Positions 1-11,871 of a stretch of 64,000 bases of DNA are shown here, one piece after another. The position numbers and the translations under genes were made by a program. Each line of letters begins with the position of its first letter. Position 1 is the first letter of the stretch. The notes below the pieces were generated by a model. The model searched no databases and was not told the DNA's origin. It saw nothing but the letters and a program-made list of their open reading frames with translations. The DNA is from Actinomycetes bacterium (GTDB lineage: Bacteria > Planctomycetota > Phycisphaerae > JAACET01). Location of the stretch: the NCBI GenBank assembly GCA_030614915.1, contig JAUXAG010000002.1, forward strand, positions 62,001 to 126,000, read 5' to 3'.

Positions 1-88
1 ATAGTAATTATTTGGCCACAGGTTTTACTGACTAGGCAAAGATATGATAATGGTTAACTGCCGGGGATGCTCTGGGTTAGGCGGTTTT

Positions 89-2593
<2,505 letters not shown>

Positions 2594-2975
2594 CTACATT
2601 TCCTTATCACAAAGTGTACTGAAGCCTCTCAGCAACTCCTAACGGCCCACCTGGTCCATGCTCGGTTCTATTAGCATCTACCATATCTATTGTACCCTCT
2701 CTGCCAGGTTCAATCAAGTGCCCTGCCACAACAGCGAGGAAATAACCTGGACAGGGGGCCTTCTCCAAGCTGATATCGGCCCAAAACCGGGGCTAACTGA
2801 AGCTTTAGCCTTGTCGGTTCAAACCTTGTGGCAATGTCCCAAGCGAGCTTTGATTCGCTCCCTCAGCCCCCCTGGTAGCCCGGCAGTCTGATAAGACTTG
2901 GCCTTGTTAGCACCAATCGACTAAAATACCAGTCCGAAGAGGTATCGATTCACAGCAAGTACAGGGTCCAATACA
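2594..2975. other. divergent intergenic region clpC / sugar kinase
   Basis: This 382-base gap separates the divergent clpC and PfkB-family genes. Apart from the candidate clpC promoter I see no convincing gene, repeat or RNA. A 77-codon reading frame at 2658-2891 lacks a ribosome-binding site and protein-like composition. No clear promoter was found for the plus-strand gene. Confidence 0.5.
2689..2717 (-). promoter_or_regulatory. candidate sigma70-type promoter of clpC
   Basis: Read on the minus strand, TTGATT (2717-2712) is followed after exactly 17 bases by TACAAT (2694-2689). These match the sigma70 consensus at 4/6 and 5/6 positions. Transcription would start near 2682 and give a leader of about 90 bases before the clpC ATG. 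No CIRCE or CtsR-like operator was recognised. Confidence 0.45.
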
Positions 2976-3956
2976 ATGACCAATCTGCACGACACTCCAG
3001 CCCAGGATATCCCTATAGTCACTGTCAGTCTCAACCCATGCTTCGACCTTATCCTGGAGGTGGCGAATTTTCAGCTCGGCCACCACCAGCTCGGCCGGGA
3101 ATTGCAGCTTTTGCCGGCCGGCAAAGGCCTGAATGTCTGCCGCACCCTCAACAGTCTCGGCCTGCGTTCGATTATCACCGGGTTTGTCGGCCAGGAAAGC
3201 ATGGCCGAGTTTGAACAGACTTTGGCCGATACCGACGTTACCGCCCAATTCTTTGTCCTGCCCGGACGCACCCGACAGAACGTGACTATCGTGGATCCGT
3301 CCCAACTCAGCGATACCCATATCCGTCAGCGGGGTTTGAAAGTAACCAGGCAGGACCTGGAAAGGATGGGCAAGAAGCTCGGTTTGCTGGCTGAAAAGGA
3401 CAGAGTCCTGGTCTTTGCCGGCTCGCTGCCGCCGGGCCTGGGTCCTGCCGCCTTGGTTAGATTGCTCCGCATCTGTAAGGAAGACGGCGCCCGAACTGTC
3501 GTCGATACTTCCAGCCAGGCATTGGCCGCCGTTGTCAGAGAGGGCGCCTGGCTGATTAAGCCCAATCGCGAAGAATTTGCCCGCCTCACAGGACGCTCCG
3601 GCCAATCTATTGAGCAGATGGCCCGAGCCGCACGCCGGCTTACAAACCAAGTCCATAACATTCTGATCTCCCTTGGCAAAGAAGGAGCCCTGCTGATCGA
3701 TCCGAACTCAGCTATTTGGGCCCGCATAGAGCCAACCAAGCCTACCAAGATGCTCAATACGGTCGGCAGCGGTGACGCTTTGCTGGGAGCATTCTTGGCC
3801 GGCATCGTCCAAGGCCAGGATGTGCAGACATCTTTGGCCCGTGCGGTGGCCGTCTCTTGGGCAGCGTGTCAAACACCCAGCCCAGCCGGCTTCGAGACCC
3901 GACTGGCCCAGAAGGTCCAATCCCAGGTACAGATAGAACAAATCGGGGGATTGTAG
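2976..3956 (+). CDS. PfkB-family sugar kinase, 1-phosphofructokinase / tagatose-6-phosphate kinase type
   Basis: A 326-residue ribokinase-fold kinase. The N-terminal VTVSLNPCFDLILEV matches the start of the FruK/LacC subgroup (TxTLNPAxD). The first signature GKGLNVCRTLNSLG is present, and the C-terminal signature reads NTVGSGDALLGAFLAG, with the aspartate of GSGD as catalytic base. FruK-type enzymes phosphorylate fructose-1-phosphate to fructose-1,6-bisphosphate and LacC acts on tagatose-6-phosphate; the sequence alone does not decide the substrate. The subgroup is usually about 310 residues, so this is full length. No PTS fructose genes are adjacent, which weakens a simple FruK assignment. 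About 15 residues precede the conserved core; an internal start is possible but no better codon is obvious. Confidence 0.85.
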   Translation: MTNLHDTPAQDIPIVTVSLNPCFDLILEVANFQLGHHQLGRELQLLPAGKGLNVCRTLNSLGLRSIITGFVGQESMAEFEQTLADTDVTAQFFVLPGRTRQNVTIVDPSQLSDTHIRQRGLKVTRQDLERMGKKLGLLAEKDRVLVFAGSLPPGLGPAALVRLLRICKEDGARTVVDTSSQALAAVVREGAWLIKPNREEFARLTGRSGQSIEQMARAARRLTNQVHNILISLGKEGALLIDPNSAIWARIEPTKPTKMLNTVGSGDALLGAFLAGIVQGQDVQTSLARAVAVSWAACQTPSPAGFETRLAQKVQSQVQIEQIGGL

Positions 3957-4321
3957 GGATAATTTCTGCCCGATAACTCGTTACAGTAAAAACAGAAAGC
4001 GAAAACCGCCAAATTCGCCAACCCTTCTGACCGATGCTAAAGCAGGATGGTTATGGTCGGGACGAGTTCATTGCAGATCCTTTGGTTACAACCGCCATTT
4101 GGCTCAGATGGGTAAATGCATATGGGAAAAGTGGGGGCCGCCATACTTGATCGCAGCCAGCGGGTAAACGCAAAGCTACGCCAACAACTCCAAACGAGTA
4201 TTGCCTTTGCTCGCAAATCGACTCTCGCTCAACCGTCGCTAAATCCAAATGCTCCACAGCGACGGGCCAAGGGTACCTTTACCCAGCGGCTACCCTTTTT
4301 TAGAAACGGGGACTAACACTA
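3957..4321. other. intergenic region upstream of hybrid kinase
   Basis: A 365-base non-coding stretch. A 66-codon frame at 4116-4316 was examined and has no recognisable features. Near the 3' end there is a weak terminator-like hairpin (listed separately) about 20 bases before the kinase start codon. No promoter was confidently identified. Confidence 0.5.
4269..4301 (+). terminator. weak terminator-like hairpin before the hybrid kinase gene
   Basis: AAGGGTA (4269-4275) pairs with TACCCTT (4291-4297), and a run of six T (4296-4301) follows. The stem is only seven pairs with three G:C, so it is weak. Its place just before the kinase ATG makes it a terminator for upstream transcription, an attenuator, or chance. 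Confidence 0.25.
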
Positions 4322-7300
4322 ATGAAAGTCAAAGCTAAACTCGTCCTGGGAGCAGCGGCATTATCTGCAGTTACTTCTCTGATGGTTTGGACATTCGCTT
4401 TTCAAGCCGGTGTAACAACCATCCGAGAGCGAACGGCGAACCTGGTGGATTTCCTCTGCCGTTGCGTGCAGGACGAGACAGCAGGCCTGGCCGAGGCCAT
4501 GGCCGATCAATCACGCCTCTGGAGCCGCGACCAAACTGTCATAGCAGCCACGACTGCCGGCAAGGATGCACAACTTACCCAGCGATTGGATGCCCTCTTG
4601 GCTGGGAACCTCTCCTGCCGGAGCTTGGTGGTTCTGTCCCGCAGCGGTAAGCTCTTGGCTGCAAGCGAGGCAAAGCGTCCCGGCTCCAACAACGGATCCA
4701 ACGGTTACGCCTGGCCCAAGAGACTCAGCAGAGCTCTGGAGGAGAACGACTCGGTCAAAGAGGCCCTGGAAGGTCGATTGGTGGCCGGTTCCGGCCTTTA
4801 CCCTGTACCCGACACGCTCGGCAGTCCTTTGGCCCTTTGGCAGGTTACCACCCCCATTACTCACAAAAATGAAACGATCGGGGCTTTATTGGCCAGTTAT
4901 TCCTGGGACTCCAAGTTGACCCCCCGGCTTGTCCAGCTGCTCGGTCACCTTGAGCGGACAAGTCTCAGCCAAGCACAGATCAACCTTCTGGATGCCGACC
5001 GAACCATTATCGTCTCGACTCGGGCCGAGCTTGTCGGAGAGCGATTTGCAACCCGCCAAGGATGGCTGAGCTTTTATCCAGCTACCCTCCTGGGGCCCGA
5101 ACAGGGCCGGCTGGTCCTGACAATCCCACAAGCACCCTTGAACCAGGCAATAGCCAGCCTCAAGGCCAAGACTTTCATTTGGGCTCTTGCCGGCGGCCTC
5201 GCTCTGCTGGTTGGCCTTTATGTCTTGGGGCATCTGCTGGTTAGCCGTCGCCTCCACAAATTGCTGGACCTTTCCAGAAGCCTGCTCCGCGAGATCGAGG
5301 GACCTCAGCCAGCGCCAAAGGTCGGTCCTCATGGTGATGAAATCCAACAGTTGACCCGCACTCTGGCCCGGGCCAACACAGAGCTCGCCGACCGCCAGCA
5401 GAATATGCAAAACCTCTTGGCCGAGTTGACCAGCCTCAATGAAGAGCTGACCCAGGCCGACCGTCTCAAGAACGAGTTCGTGGCCAACATGTCCCACGAA
5501 ATCCGCACACCTATGAACGGTATTTTGGGTTTTGCTGAGCTGCTCAGCCAAGAGGACCTCACCAGCGCCCAGCACGAATACGTGGATACCATTCTCAAAT
5601 GCGGTACTAATTTGCTCACCCTCATAAATGACGTGCTGGACTTGGCCCGCATAGATGCCGGACATCTCCAGCTCCGCCACCAACGCTGCTCTGTCGGACA
5701 GATCGCCGAACAGACCTGCGAGCTCGTCCAAAACCAGGCCGAGCAGAAGGACATAAAACTTATTTGGCAGCTAGCCGAGGACGTACCCGAATGGGTCCAG
5801 TTAGACCCCGAACGCCTCCAGCAGATCCTCCTGAATATGATCAACAATGCTGTGAAGTTCACCGATCGCGGTTTCGTCAATCTCAATGTCAGCACCACTT
5901 GGCGGGAGGACCGCCAAGGCCTGAGAATTTCCATCACCGACAGCGGTATAGGAATCGCCCCTGAAAAAAGCGATCTGATATTTGAGCCTTTTGCACAAGT
6001 CGATGGTTCGGATCGCCGTCCCTATGGCGGAGTAGGTCTGGGACTGGCTATCTGTCGCAAATTAGTTGACGCCTTGCAGGGCACTATCAAGCTCCACAGC
6101 ATCCCCGGCGAAGGCTCGGAGTTTGTAGTCTGGCTTCCCTTTGAGCATTCGGAGCGATCCTCCGGACAGGCCGACCTAGCCGGCCCAGGCCAGTGGGCCT
6201 TGGCCAGCGATAGCACCAGTGCTACAGATACTCCACCACGTGTGCTCGTGGTTGAGGACGACCGAATCTGCGGGGAGTTTTTCAAAACCTACCTCTCCCG
6301 CAACGGCTATACAGTTTCGATAGAAACCGACGGCGACAAAGCCATCGAGCGTGTAAAACAAACAAAACCCGACGCTATCATCCTTGATCTCCGCCTGCCG
6401 GGTAGGAGCGGCCTGGACATCCTGGCCGAACTCAAGAGCAAGCCCAGCACCGAGACCATTCCTGTGATCGTTTGCTCGGTGCTGCGGTGCGAGGACAAGG
6501 CCCTGAACTTAGGAGCCTTGGAGTACCTCCACAAGCCGTTCACCGGAAACGAATTGTTGCGGGTGGTTCACAGAGCCGTCATAGAGCACAAGACCACCGA
6601 AATCTTGGCCGTCGATGACGAACCCACAGTCCGCAGATTATACGACGTCGCCCTCAAGCGGGCCGGCTTCAAGGTGATTACCGCCAGTGGCGGCAGGGAA
6701 GCACTGGAGCTCTTGGCCGTCCATCCGCAGATAGGTTTAGTCTTGCTGGACCTGGTCATGCCCGGAATGAGCGGCTTTGAAGTCCTCGAACGCATTCGCA
6801 ACTCCGGCAGAACTTCTCTGCCGGTCATTGTGGTCACGGCCAGGAGCATGTCTGCCGAGGAAAAGCAGCGTCTGGACGGCCAGGTCAGCGCCATCCTCCA
6901 TAAGGCCTCGCTGAGCCCCCAGCAGCTCCTGGAGCAGATCCGCACCCAGTTGGGTCAGACTGCGGACTCACGGCTTTGGGGCGACCAGCCAGGCTGGCAG
7001 GGCTGGGGGCAGCAGACCCTGCCGCTCCGCCAGTCCGACTCCGCAGACGCTCTTGCAGAGGAGCCGGGTACCTCAGCTGCCACCACGGGCCCGATACTGA
7101 TTGCCGAGGACGTGGTTTACAACCGCCGCTTTCTGGAGGTGCTCCTCGAACGGGCCGGCTACCGGATTCTCAGCTGTTCCAACGGAGCCCAAGCGGTGGA
7201 CTTGGCCACTAAAAATCGCTTTGGCCTTATTATCTTGGATATCCAGATGCCGCGCATTGACGGACTCGAAGCTGCAAAGCTGATTCGGGAAATACCCCAC

Positions 7301-7957
7301 CACACCCTCACCCCCATTGTTGCCCTTACCGCCCAGGCCATGAAGGGAGACATCCAACGCTGCTTGCAGGCCGGCTGCACCGACTACTTGGCCAAGCCCG
7401 TACGCGAGGGCGAGCTCCTGGAGAGGATAGGAAAATACCTGCTTCCGCCGGCCTCTGCCGAGAAAGCCGCATCGGCAGGCTCCCAGAAGGTCGAGGAATC
7501 TTTTAAAACCGCTCAGATCCAGTCGCAGTTGGCCGGAGACACCGAACTTATGAAGGTCGTAGCTAGCTACATTGAAGATCTGCCCCGGATGGTTACCAAG
7601 ATGATTGAGACTTTGCAGGACGGAGACTTCGAGGCTCTTGCCGGCCTGGCCCATAATCTCAAAGGCTCCAGCGGACTAGCCGGATTCCCCGACTTGGCTT
7701 CACAGGCCGCCCAGATGCAGCAAGCCGCTCAGTACAAAAGGTCTGAGGATTTCGCCGGCATCTTGAAGAAAATCGTCGAGTTCTGCCGGATGGTCGGAGC
7801 CAAGATGGATGATCTTAGTGTTGACGAGATCCTCCAGCAGAGTCCTTCAGCCCAGCTCGATCGGGCCTGGCGGGCTAAACAACATCCTCAAGAGCCTCCT
7901 GATAGTCAAACAGAGCCCGACAGGGATTTCTCCCAGGTCCAAGGCAAGCCCGAATAA
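4322..7957 (+). CDS. hybrid sensor histidine kinase with three receivers and Hpt domain
   Basis: A 1211-residue BarA/TorS-like phosphorelay protein. One transmembrane helix is near residues 8-30 and another near 284-308, enclosing a periplasmic sensor of about 250 residues with no recognised fold. A HAMP/coiled-coil linker leads to the HisKA box NMSHEIRTPMNG with phospho-acceptor H392. The HATPase has NMINNAVKFTD, DSGIGIAPE and GVGLGLAICRKLV. Three receivers follow with acceptors D689, D810 and D973. The second lacks the usual KP pair (it reads ILHKAS), so it may be atypical. The Hpt domain near 1080-1150 has LAHNLKGSS with H1111. The phosphate path is probably H392 to a receiver, to H1111, then to a separate regulator. 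The next gene begins with a receiver and is a natural but unproven partner. Confidence 0.93.
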   Translation: MKVKAKLVLGAAALSAVTSLMVWTFAFQAGVTTIRERTANLVDFLCRCVQDETAGLAEAMADQSRLWSRDQTVIAATTAGKDAQLTQRLDALLAGNLSCRSLVVLSRSGKLLAASEAKRPGSNNGSNGYAWPKRLSRALEENDSVKEALEGRLVAGSGLYPVPDTLGSPLALWQVTTPITHKNETIGALLASYSWDSKLTPRLVQLLGHLERTSLSQAQINLLDADRTIIVSTRAELVGERFATRQGWLSFYPATLLGPEQGRLVLTIPQAPLNQAIASLKAKTFIWALAGGLALLVGLYVLGHLLVSRRLHKLLDLSRSLLREIEGPQPAPKVGPHGDEIQQLTRTLARANTELADRQQNMQNLLAELTSLNEELTQADRLKNEFVANMSHEIRTPMNGILGFAELLSQEDLTSAQHEYVDTILKCGTNLLTLINDVLDLARIDAGHLQLRHQRCSVGQIAEQTCELVQNQAEQKDIKLIWQLAEDVPEWVQLDPERLQQILLNMINNAVKFTDRGFVNLNVSTTWREDRQGLRISITDSGIGIAPEKSDLIFEPFAQVDGSDRRPYGGVGLGLAICRKLVDALQGTIKLHSIPGEGSEFVVWLPFEHSERSSGQADLAGPGQWALASDSTSATDTPPRVLVVEDDRICGEFFKTYLSRNGYTVSIETDGDKAIERVKQTKPDAIILDLRLPGRSGLDILAELKSKPSTETIPVIVCSVLRCEDKALNLGALEYLHKPFTGNELLRVVHRAVIEHKTTEILAVDDEPTVRRLYDVALKRAGFKVITASGGREALELLAVHPQIGLVLLDLVMPGMSGFEVLERIRNSGRTSLPVIVVTARSMSAEEKQRLDGQVSAILHKASLSPQQLLEQIRTQLGQTADSRLWGDQPGWQGWGQQTLPLRQSDSADALAEEPGTSAATTGPILIAEDVVYNRRFLEVLLERAGYRILSCSNGAQAVDLATKNRFGLIILDIQMPRIDGLEAAKLIREIPHHTLTPIVALTAQAMKGDIQRCLQAGCTDYLAKPVREGELLERIGKYLLPPASAEKAASAGSQKVEESFKTAQIQSQLAGDTELMKVVASYIEDLPRMVTKMIETLQDGDFEALAGLAHNLKGSSGLAGFPDLASQAAQMQQAAQYKRSEDFAGILKKIVEFCRMVGAKMDDLSVDEILQQSPSAQLDRAWRAKQHPQEPPDSQTEPDRDFSQVQGKPE

Positions 7958-8013
7958 AGGTTCGTTAGGGGGATGCAGACCGCCAAGCCAAGGCCACAGA
8001 GTGGATCACAACA

Positions 8014-10005
8014 ATGACTCAATCGGATACTTTCAACTTTGCTGTTTCCTCGAACGGGGAATTGTCCGGCGGTTCAAACTCACCCGCTGACCCTGGCCTT
8101 GATCACCCCGGCGCGGCGGGGCCGGCAGAGCCCCAGGTTCAGCCGCCCTCGCAGGATACCACCAGCCCTATACTGGTGGTCGACGACAGCAAAACCAACA
8201 TAGACTTGGTCCAGAGCTATCTGGCTCGGATGAAGTTGGCCTCCGTCAGCGCCGGCAACGGCCCCGAAGCCATCGAAATGGCCAAGAAGCTCCAGCCCAG
8301 CCTCATTCTGCTCGATGTGATGATGCCGGGCATGAGCGGTCTGGAAGTTTGTCGTATCCTCAAAAACGACCCGGCCACTTCAGCCACTCCCATAATCTTT
8401 TTGTCCGCTCGCAAACAGACCGACCACAAGGTCCGGGGCATGGCCATTGGGGCCGTAGATTATATCACCAAGCCCTTCGACCCCTCGGAGCTGGAGATCC
8501 GAATTCGTTCAGCCCTGCGGACCAAGAGTCTTCAGGACCAGCTGGCCTCCCAGGCCCGCACCGACGCCCTGACCGGCCTGTACAATTGGCGATATTTCTA
8601 CGAAATACTCTCCCGCGAGGTCGAACGCTCTCGTCTGGGCAGCGACCCTCTGAGCCTGATCCTCGCAGATCTGGACATGTTCAAGGTCGTCAATGACTCT
8701 TACGGACACCAGATGGGAGACAAGATACTCTGCGATTGGGGAGCCATTATTTGTCAAATGGCTCGACCTACTGATTACGTGGCTCGCTACGGCGGTGACG
8801 AGCTGGCTATTGTGCTGCCGCTCACCGTCCTGAAAGATGCCAGAAAACTGGCCGAGCGCCTTCGCCAAAACCTGTCTCAGGCCAGCTTTGGCGACGGCGA
8901 TTTCACCGTGGAGATTGCCTGCAGCTTCGGTGTCGCGACCTTGGGACCTGGCGACAAGGCCAGTGCCGAGGCCCTGGTACGCATGGCCGACGAGGCCCTC
9001 TATGCCGCCAAACGTCAGGGTAGAAATCGTGTCTGCGCCTGGTCAGCCGCGCACAAGGACCATCTCTGGACAGATGATTCCAAGGTCTCTCATCAGCTTT
9101 ACCAAATGCGCACCCGCGTGGCCTCCATTAACGCCCAATCCCGCAAGCAGGCCATGGAAAGTATGTGGATGCTGGTCAAGGCCCTGGAGGCCAGAGACCC
9201 CTACTCCGCCCATCATTCCGAGAACGTCATGCACTATGCCGTGGCCATCGCCAGAGAGATGGGACTGGCCCCACAATTCGTCCAGCACATACACAATGCC
9301 GCCATTCTTCACGATATCGGAAAAATCGGCGTGCCCGACCGGGTCTTGAAGAAGGTCGGCAGGCTCAGTGCCTCAGAGTGGGAACTCATGAAGCAGCACC
9401 CACTCATATCAGCCGAAATCCTCGGACAACTCACCGTCTTGAAGCGCGAGGTGCTTTCTGTCAGACACCATCACGAACATTTTGACGGAAGCGGTTATCC
9501 TGAGGGTCTGGCCGGCAAGCAAATTCCCATCGGGGCTCGTATCTTAGCTGTAGCCGACGCCTTTGATGCCATTACTTCCGACCGTATCTATCGTCCCGCT
9601 AAAGAATGCCAAGCAGCCGTCGCGGAGATCACCCGTTGTTCGCCGAGCCAATTCGACCCGGAAGTAGTCGAGGCCTTCGTTCGCGCAGCCCAGACTCAAA
9701 AGGACGTTTGGCCGGTTCGGCGCCATAGCCGGAAAACTTCAGCCCACCAAGACATCACCACGAACAGCCAACAAGGACAATTGCCCAGTTCAGCAGATGA
9801 CCAGCAACACTCCCACGAATGGCTCACTATTCAGCGCGAGATCGAACAGTCCTTGGCCGGCTTGGCCGAGAATCTGGATAAACTCAGCTCCAGCCGATCA
9901 CAGCAGGATCTCGACTCTCTCGAGGCGATCCTGGCTCAGTTCCGAACTCAAGCCGAGGAGCTCTCGGCCTTGGCTAAGGCACTCACACCTCAACCCCCAT
10001 GTTAG
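8014..10005 (+). CDS. response regulator with GGDEF and HD-GYP domains (c-di-GMP synthesis and breakdown)
   Basis: A 663-residue protein with a receiver at about 50-165 (ILLDVMMPGMSG, acceptor D101, IDYxxKPF-like end). A GGDEF diguanylate cyclase follows at about 180-345, with active site GGDEL at 260-264 and the product-inhibition RxxD (RPTD) five residues before it. An HD-GYP phosphodiesterase spans about 385-570 with HDIGKIGVPD (H433/D434) and HHEHFDGSGYPEG near 486. The C-terminal 90 residues are polar and probably disordered or coiled. Both catalytic sites look intact, so it could make and degrade c-di-GMP, with the switch set by receiver phosphorylation. It starts 56 bases after the hybrid kinase and is probably cotranscribed. 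A GGGGG stretch lies upstream of the ATG. Confidence 0.93.
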   Translation: MTQSDTFNFAVSSNGELSGGSNSPADPGLDHPGAAGPAEPQVQPPSQDTTSPILVVDDSKTNIDLVQSYLARMKLASVSAGNGPEAIEMAKKLQPSLILLDVMMPGMSGLEVCRILKNDPATSATPIIFLSARKQTDHKVRGMAIGAVDYITKPFDPSELEIRIRSALRTKSLQDQLASQARTDALTGLYNWRYFYEILSREVERSRLGSDPLSLILADLDMFKVVNDSYGHQMGDKILCDWGAIICQMARPTDYVARYGGDELAIVLPLTVLKDARKLAERLRQNLSQASFGDGDFTVEIACSFGVATLGPGDKASAEALVRMADEALYAAKRQGRNRVCAWSAAHKDHLWTDDSKVSHQLYQMRTRVASINAQSRKQAMESMWMLVKALEARDPYSAHHSENVMHYAVAIAREMGLAPQFVQHIHNAAILHDIGKIGVPDRVLKKVGRLSASEWELMKQHPLISAEILGQLTVLKREVLSVRHHHEHFDGSGYPEGLAGKQIPIGARILAVADAFDAITSDRIYRPAKECQAAVAEITRCSPSQFDPEVVEAFVRAAQTQKDVWPVRRHSRKTSAHQDITTNSQQGQLPSSADDQQHSHEWLTIQREIEQSLAGLAENLDKLSSSRSQQDLDSLEAILAQFRTQAEELSALAKALTPQPPC

Positions 10006-10017
10006 TTTCGATAATAA

Positions 10018-11787
10018 TTAGCCCGCGCCCTTAGAGGCGATTCGACCTTTGGCCCGCTCGCCGATCTGCTGCCAATACCATTGCCACTTATTCCGCGGCT
10101 CAGAAATTTGCTCCAGGAACTTCAGCAGAAACCGCAGCCGCAGCGTACGACTAATCTGGGCCCAGTTTTGAGTGGCCGACTGCGCCCGCACCGCCATATC
10201 CAACCGGTCTGACTTGTTGGGCCAGCGGGCTCGGCGTATTTCTTCCAGCCCGGCCAATACCAGTCGTTGCCCTCCGCCGAGAAACTGCTGCACCAGAATC
10301 TTACGCGGCTGAAAATCACCATGTCTATAACCATGACGCTCGAGCGCCCCGGCCAATTGCCCAGCCTTCTCCGCCAGTTCCTTCAGCAGTAGATACTTCT
10401 GCCGCCCGGATACTTGTTCACCTTGGCTTCTGATAAACTCTTCCAGATTCTTGCCGCCTGCTATTGCTTCGCTGATGAGTACTTCCGAACCGGCATCTAC
10501 GCCCTTGCCTTTAGCCAGCCAAGCCAGCGGTACAATAGCCGGTATCTGCCGTCTGGCCAAGGCCCAGCCCACCTCGAACGCCCGCTGCAGTGCCGGGCGA
10601 CCAAACACTTTGCCCAAATTCATCACTCGGCTCAGCCGGCCACCCTGCGCCCGCACCAATTTGCCGTAGACGCTAAGACTAATCTCAGCCACCTGCAAGC
10701 ACCGCCGCACCAGCAACGTGCCGCCTGAATCTCTCAGCTTCTCCACTTGCCCCCCGGCAAAAAGACCATCCAGGTCCTTGAGCGCCCGCTGCCACTGACT
10801 CACCGTAAACTTCGACCCCGAAGCTACACTACCGGGGATCACTTCTTTTCGCCCCAGAAATACCGAACCTTTCCAATATCCCCCGAGCCGGATCAGGGCG
10901 AAGTATTTGTTGGTGAACCGGCACCTGCGGTCGTGCTTGGCCCATTTGTGCTGTCGTCTCTTCCAAACCAGCCGCTCTATCTCCCCCAACAACTGGCCAA
11001 CTGTCCTGTCCAAGTGGGCCTGTTCGGGTCGCACGACCCTGAGATACTCAGCCAGGAATCTTTCGCGTTGTGTCTTGCTCAGGTGCCGGATAACCGAGCA
11101 GTAGAACAGGGCCAGATTCCAGCGGGCCGCTCGGCCCAGCGCCGCGACCGGTTTATCTCCATGGCCCAGCCGAGTTCGCTGCAGTTTCTGCAGGTCGGTC
11201 AGCACCAGTTGCCGCTGTCCTTTCGCATCGACACAGAGCAGAAAGTTCCCCAGGTGCGGGTCGGGATGAAGCAGCCCAGCCCGATGGCCTCTGCCCAGAA
11301 TCTCTGCCAGGAGCCTCAGCAGTTCGTCATCCATCCCATGCTCAGCCAGATAGACATCCAGCGGAGTAGCCGGCCAGACCGCAGCGGTCAACAGAACGCT
11401 CGGGCCGCCCATGCCCCGGAACCCCTTTTGTCCGAACGCCAAAGGCTCTGGACAATTGATCCCCGCCGACCTGGCCAGACGGTAATTCTTGAACTCAGTC
11501 GCCACCGGACTCAGGCGAAAAAGGCTTTTCGCCGCCCCGACCAGTCCGCCAAGCTCGTAACGTTTCACGTAAACGTCGAGTTCTCCCAGTCGGACCCGCC
11601 ATATCCTCCGCCTGGGGTTAGTCTTGATCAGTTCTGCCCGTTTATCCCCCGAAGGGTCAGTCCAATTAGGTGCCTCGGTCCCGAACAGTTGGCTCTGACG
11701 GCCCGGCTCGACCCAAAACTTCAGTCCTGCCCCATCGTCCTGTCGGCAAGCGACCGGCACGGCTTTGGAATCCTTATAGCTAGCCAT
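10018..11787 (-). CDS. tandem lipopolysaccharide-kinase-like (WaaP/Kdo kinase family) protein
   Basis: A 589-residue protein built from two protein-kinase-like modules. The first (about residues 30-270) has VYVKRYE as the lysine motif, LLHPDPHLGNFLL near 170 as the catalytic loop and LTDLQKLQR as the metal-binding aspartate. This resembles LPS core kinases of the WaaP/InaA/Kdo-kinase group. The second (about 330-570) has YRHGDFQPRKILV near 487, but the expected metal-binding aspartate is replaced (VLAGLEEIRR), so it is probably catalytically weak or dead. Family members phosphorylate heptose or Kdo at the inner membrane. It converges with the upstream GGDEF gene (12-base gap) and stands apart from any LPS cluster. 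Substrate unknown; a protein-kinase role cannot be excluded. Confidence 0.75.
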   Translation of the reverse strand: MASYKDSKAVPVACRQDDGAGLKFWVEPGRQSQLFGTEAPNWTDPSGDKRAELIKTNPRRRIWRVRLGELDVYVKRYELGGLVGAAKSLFRLSPVATEFKNYRLARSAGINCPEPLAFGQKGFRGMGGPSVLLTAAVWPATPLDVYLAEHGMDDELLRLLAEILGRGHRAGLLHPDPHLGNFLLCVDAKGQRQLVLTDLQKLQRTRLGHGDKPVAALGRAARWNLALFYCSVIRHLSKTQRERFLAEYLRVVRPEQAHLDRTVGQLLGEIERLVWKRRQHKWAKHDRRCRFTNKYFALIRLGGYWKGSVFLGRKEVIPGSVASGSKFTVSQWQRALKDLDGLFAGGQVEKLRDSGGTLLVRRCLQVAEISLSVYGKLVRAQGGRLSRVMNLGKVFGRPALQRAFEVGWALARRQIPAIVPLAWLAKGKGVDAGSEVLISEAIAGGKNLEEFIRSQGEQVSGRQKYLLLKELAEKAGQLAGALERHGYRHGDFQPRKILVQQFLGGGQRLVLAGLEEIRRARWPNKSDRLDMAVRAQSATQNWAQISRTLRLRFLLKFLEQISEPRNKWQWYWQQIGERAKGRIASKGAG

Positions 11788-11871
11788 AGCCTAATACTAC
11801 AGCGCAACTTGTATTTGTAAAATAGCCTTCTTCGTCGGTAAAACTCGACACCAGAGCCCCAAACATTCGGC

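Noticed and set aside
2658-2891. 77-codon frame in the clpC upstream region
   Set aside because: No ribosome-binding site, cysteine/proline-rich composition, and it overlaps the candidate clpC promoter.
10747-11820. 357-codon plus-strand frame opposite the tandem kinase gene
   Set aside because: No motif or ribosome-binding site; the minus-strand protein shows clear kinase motifs.
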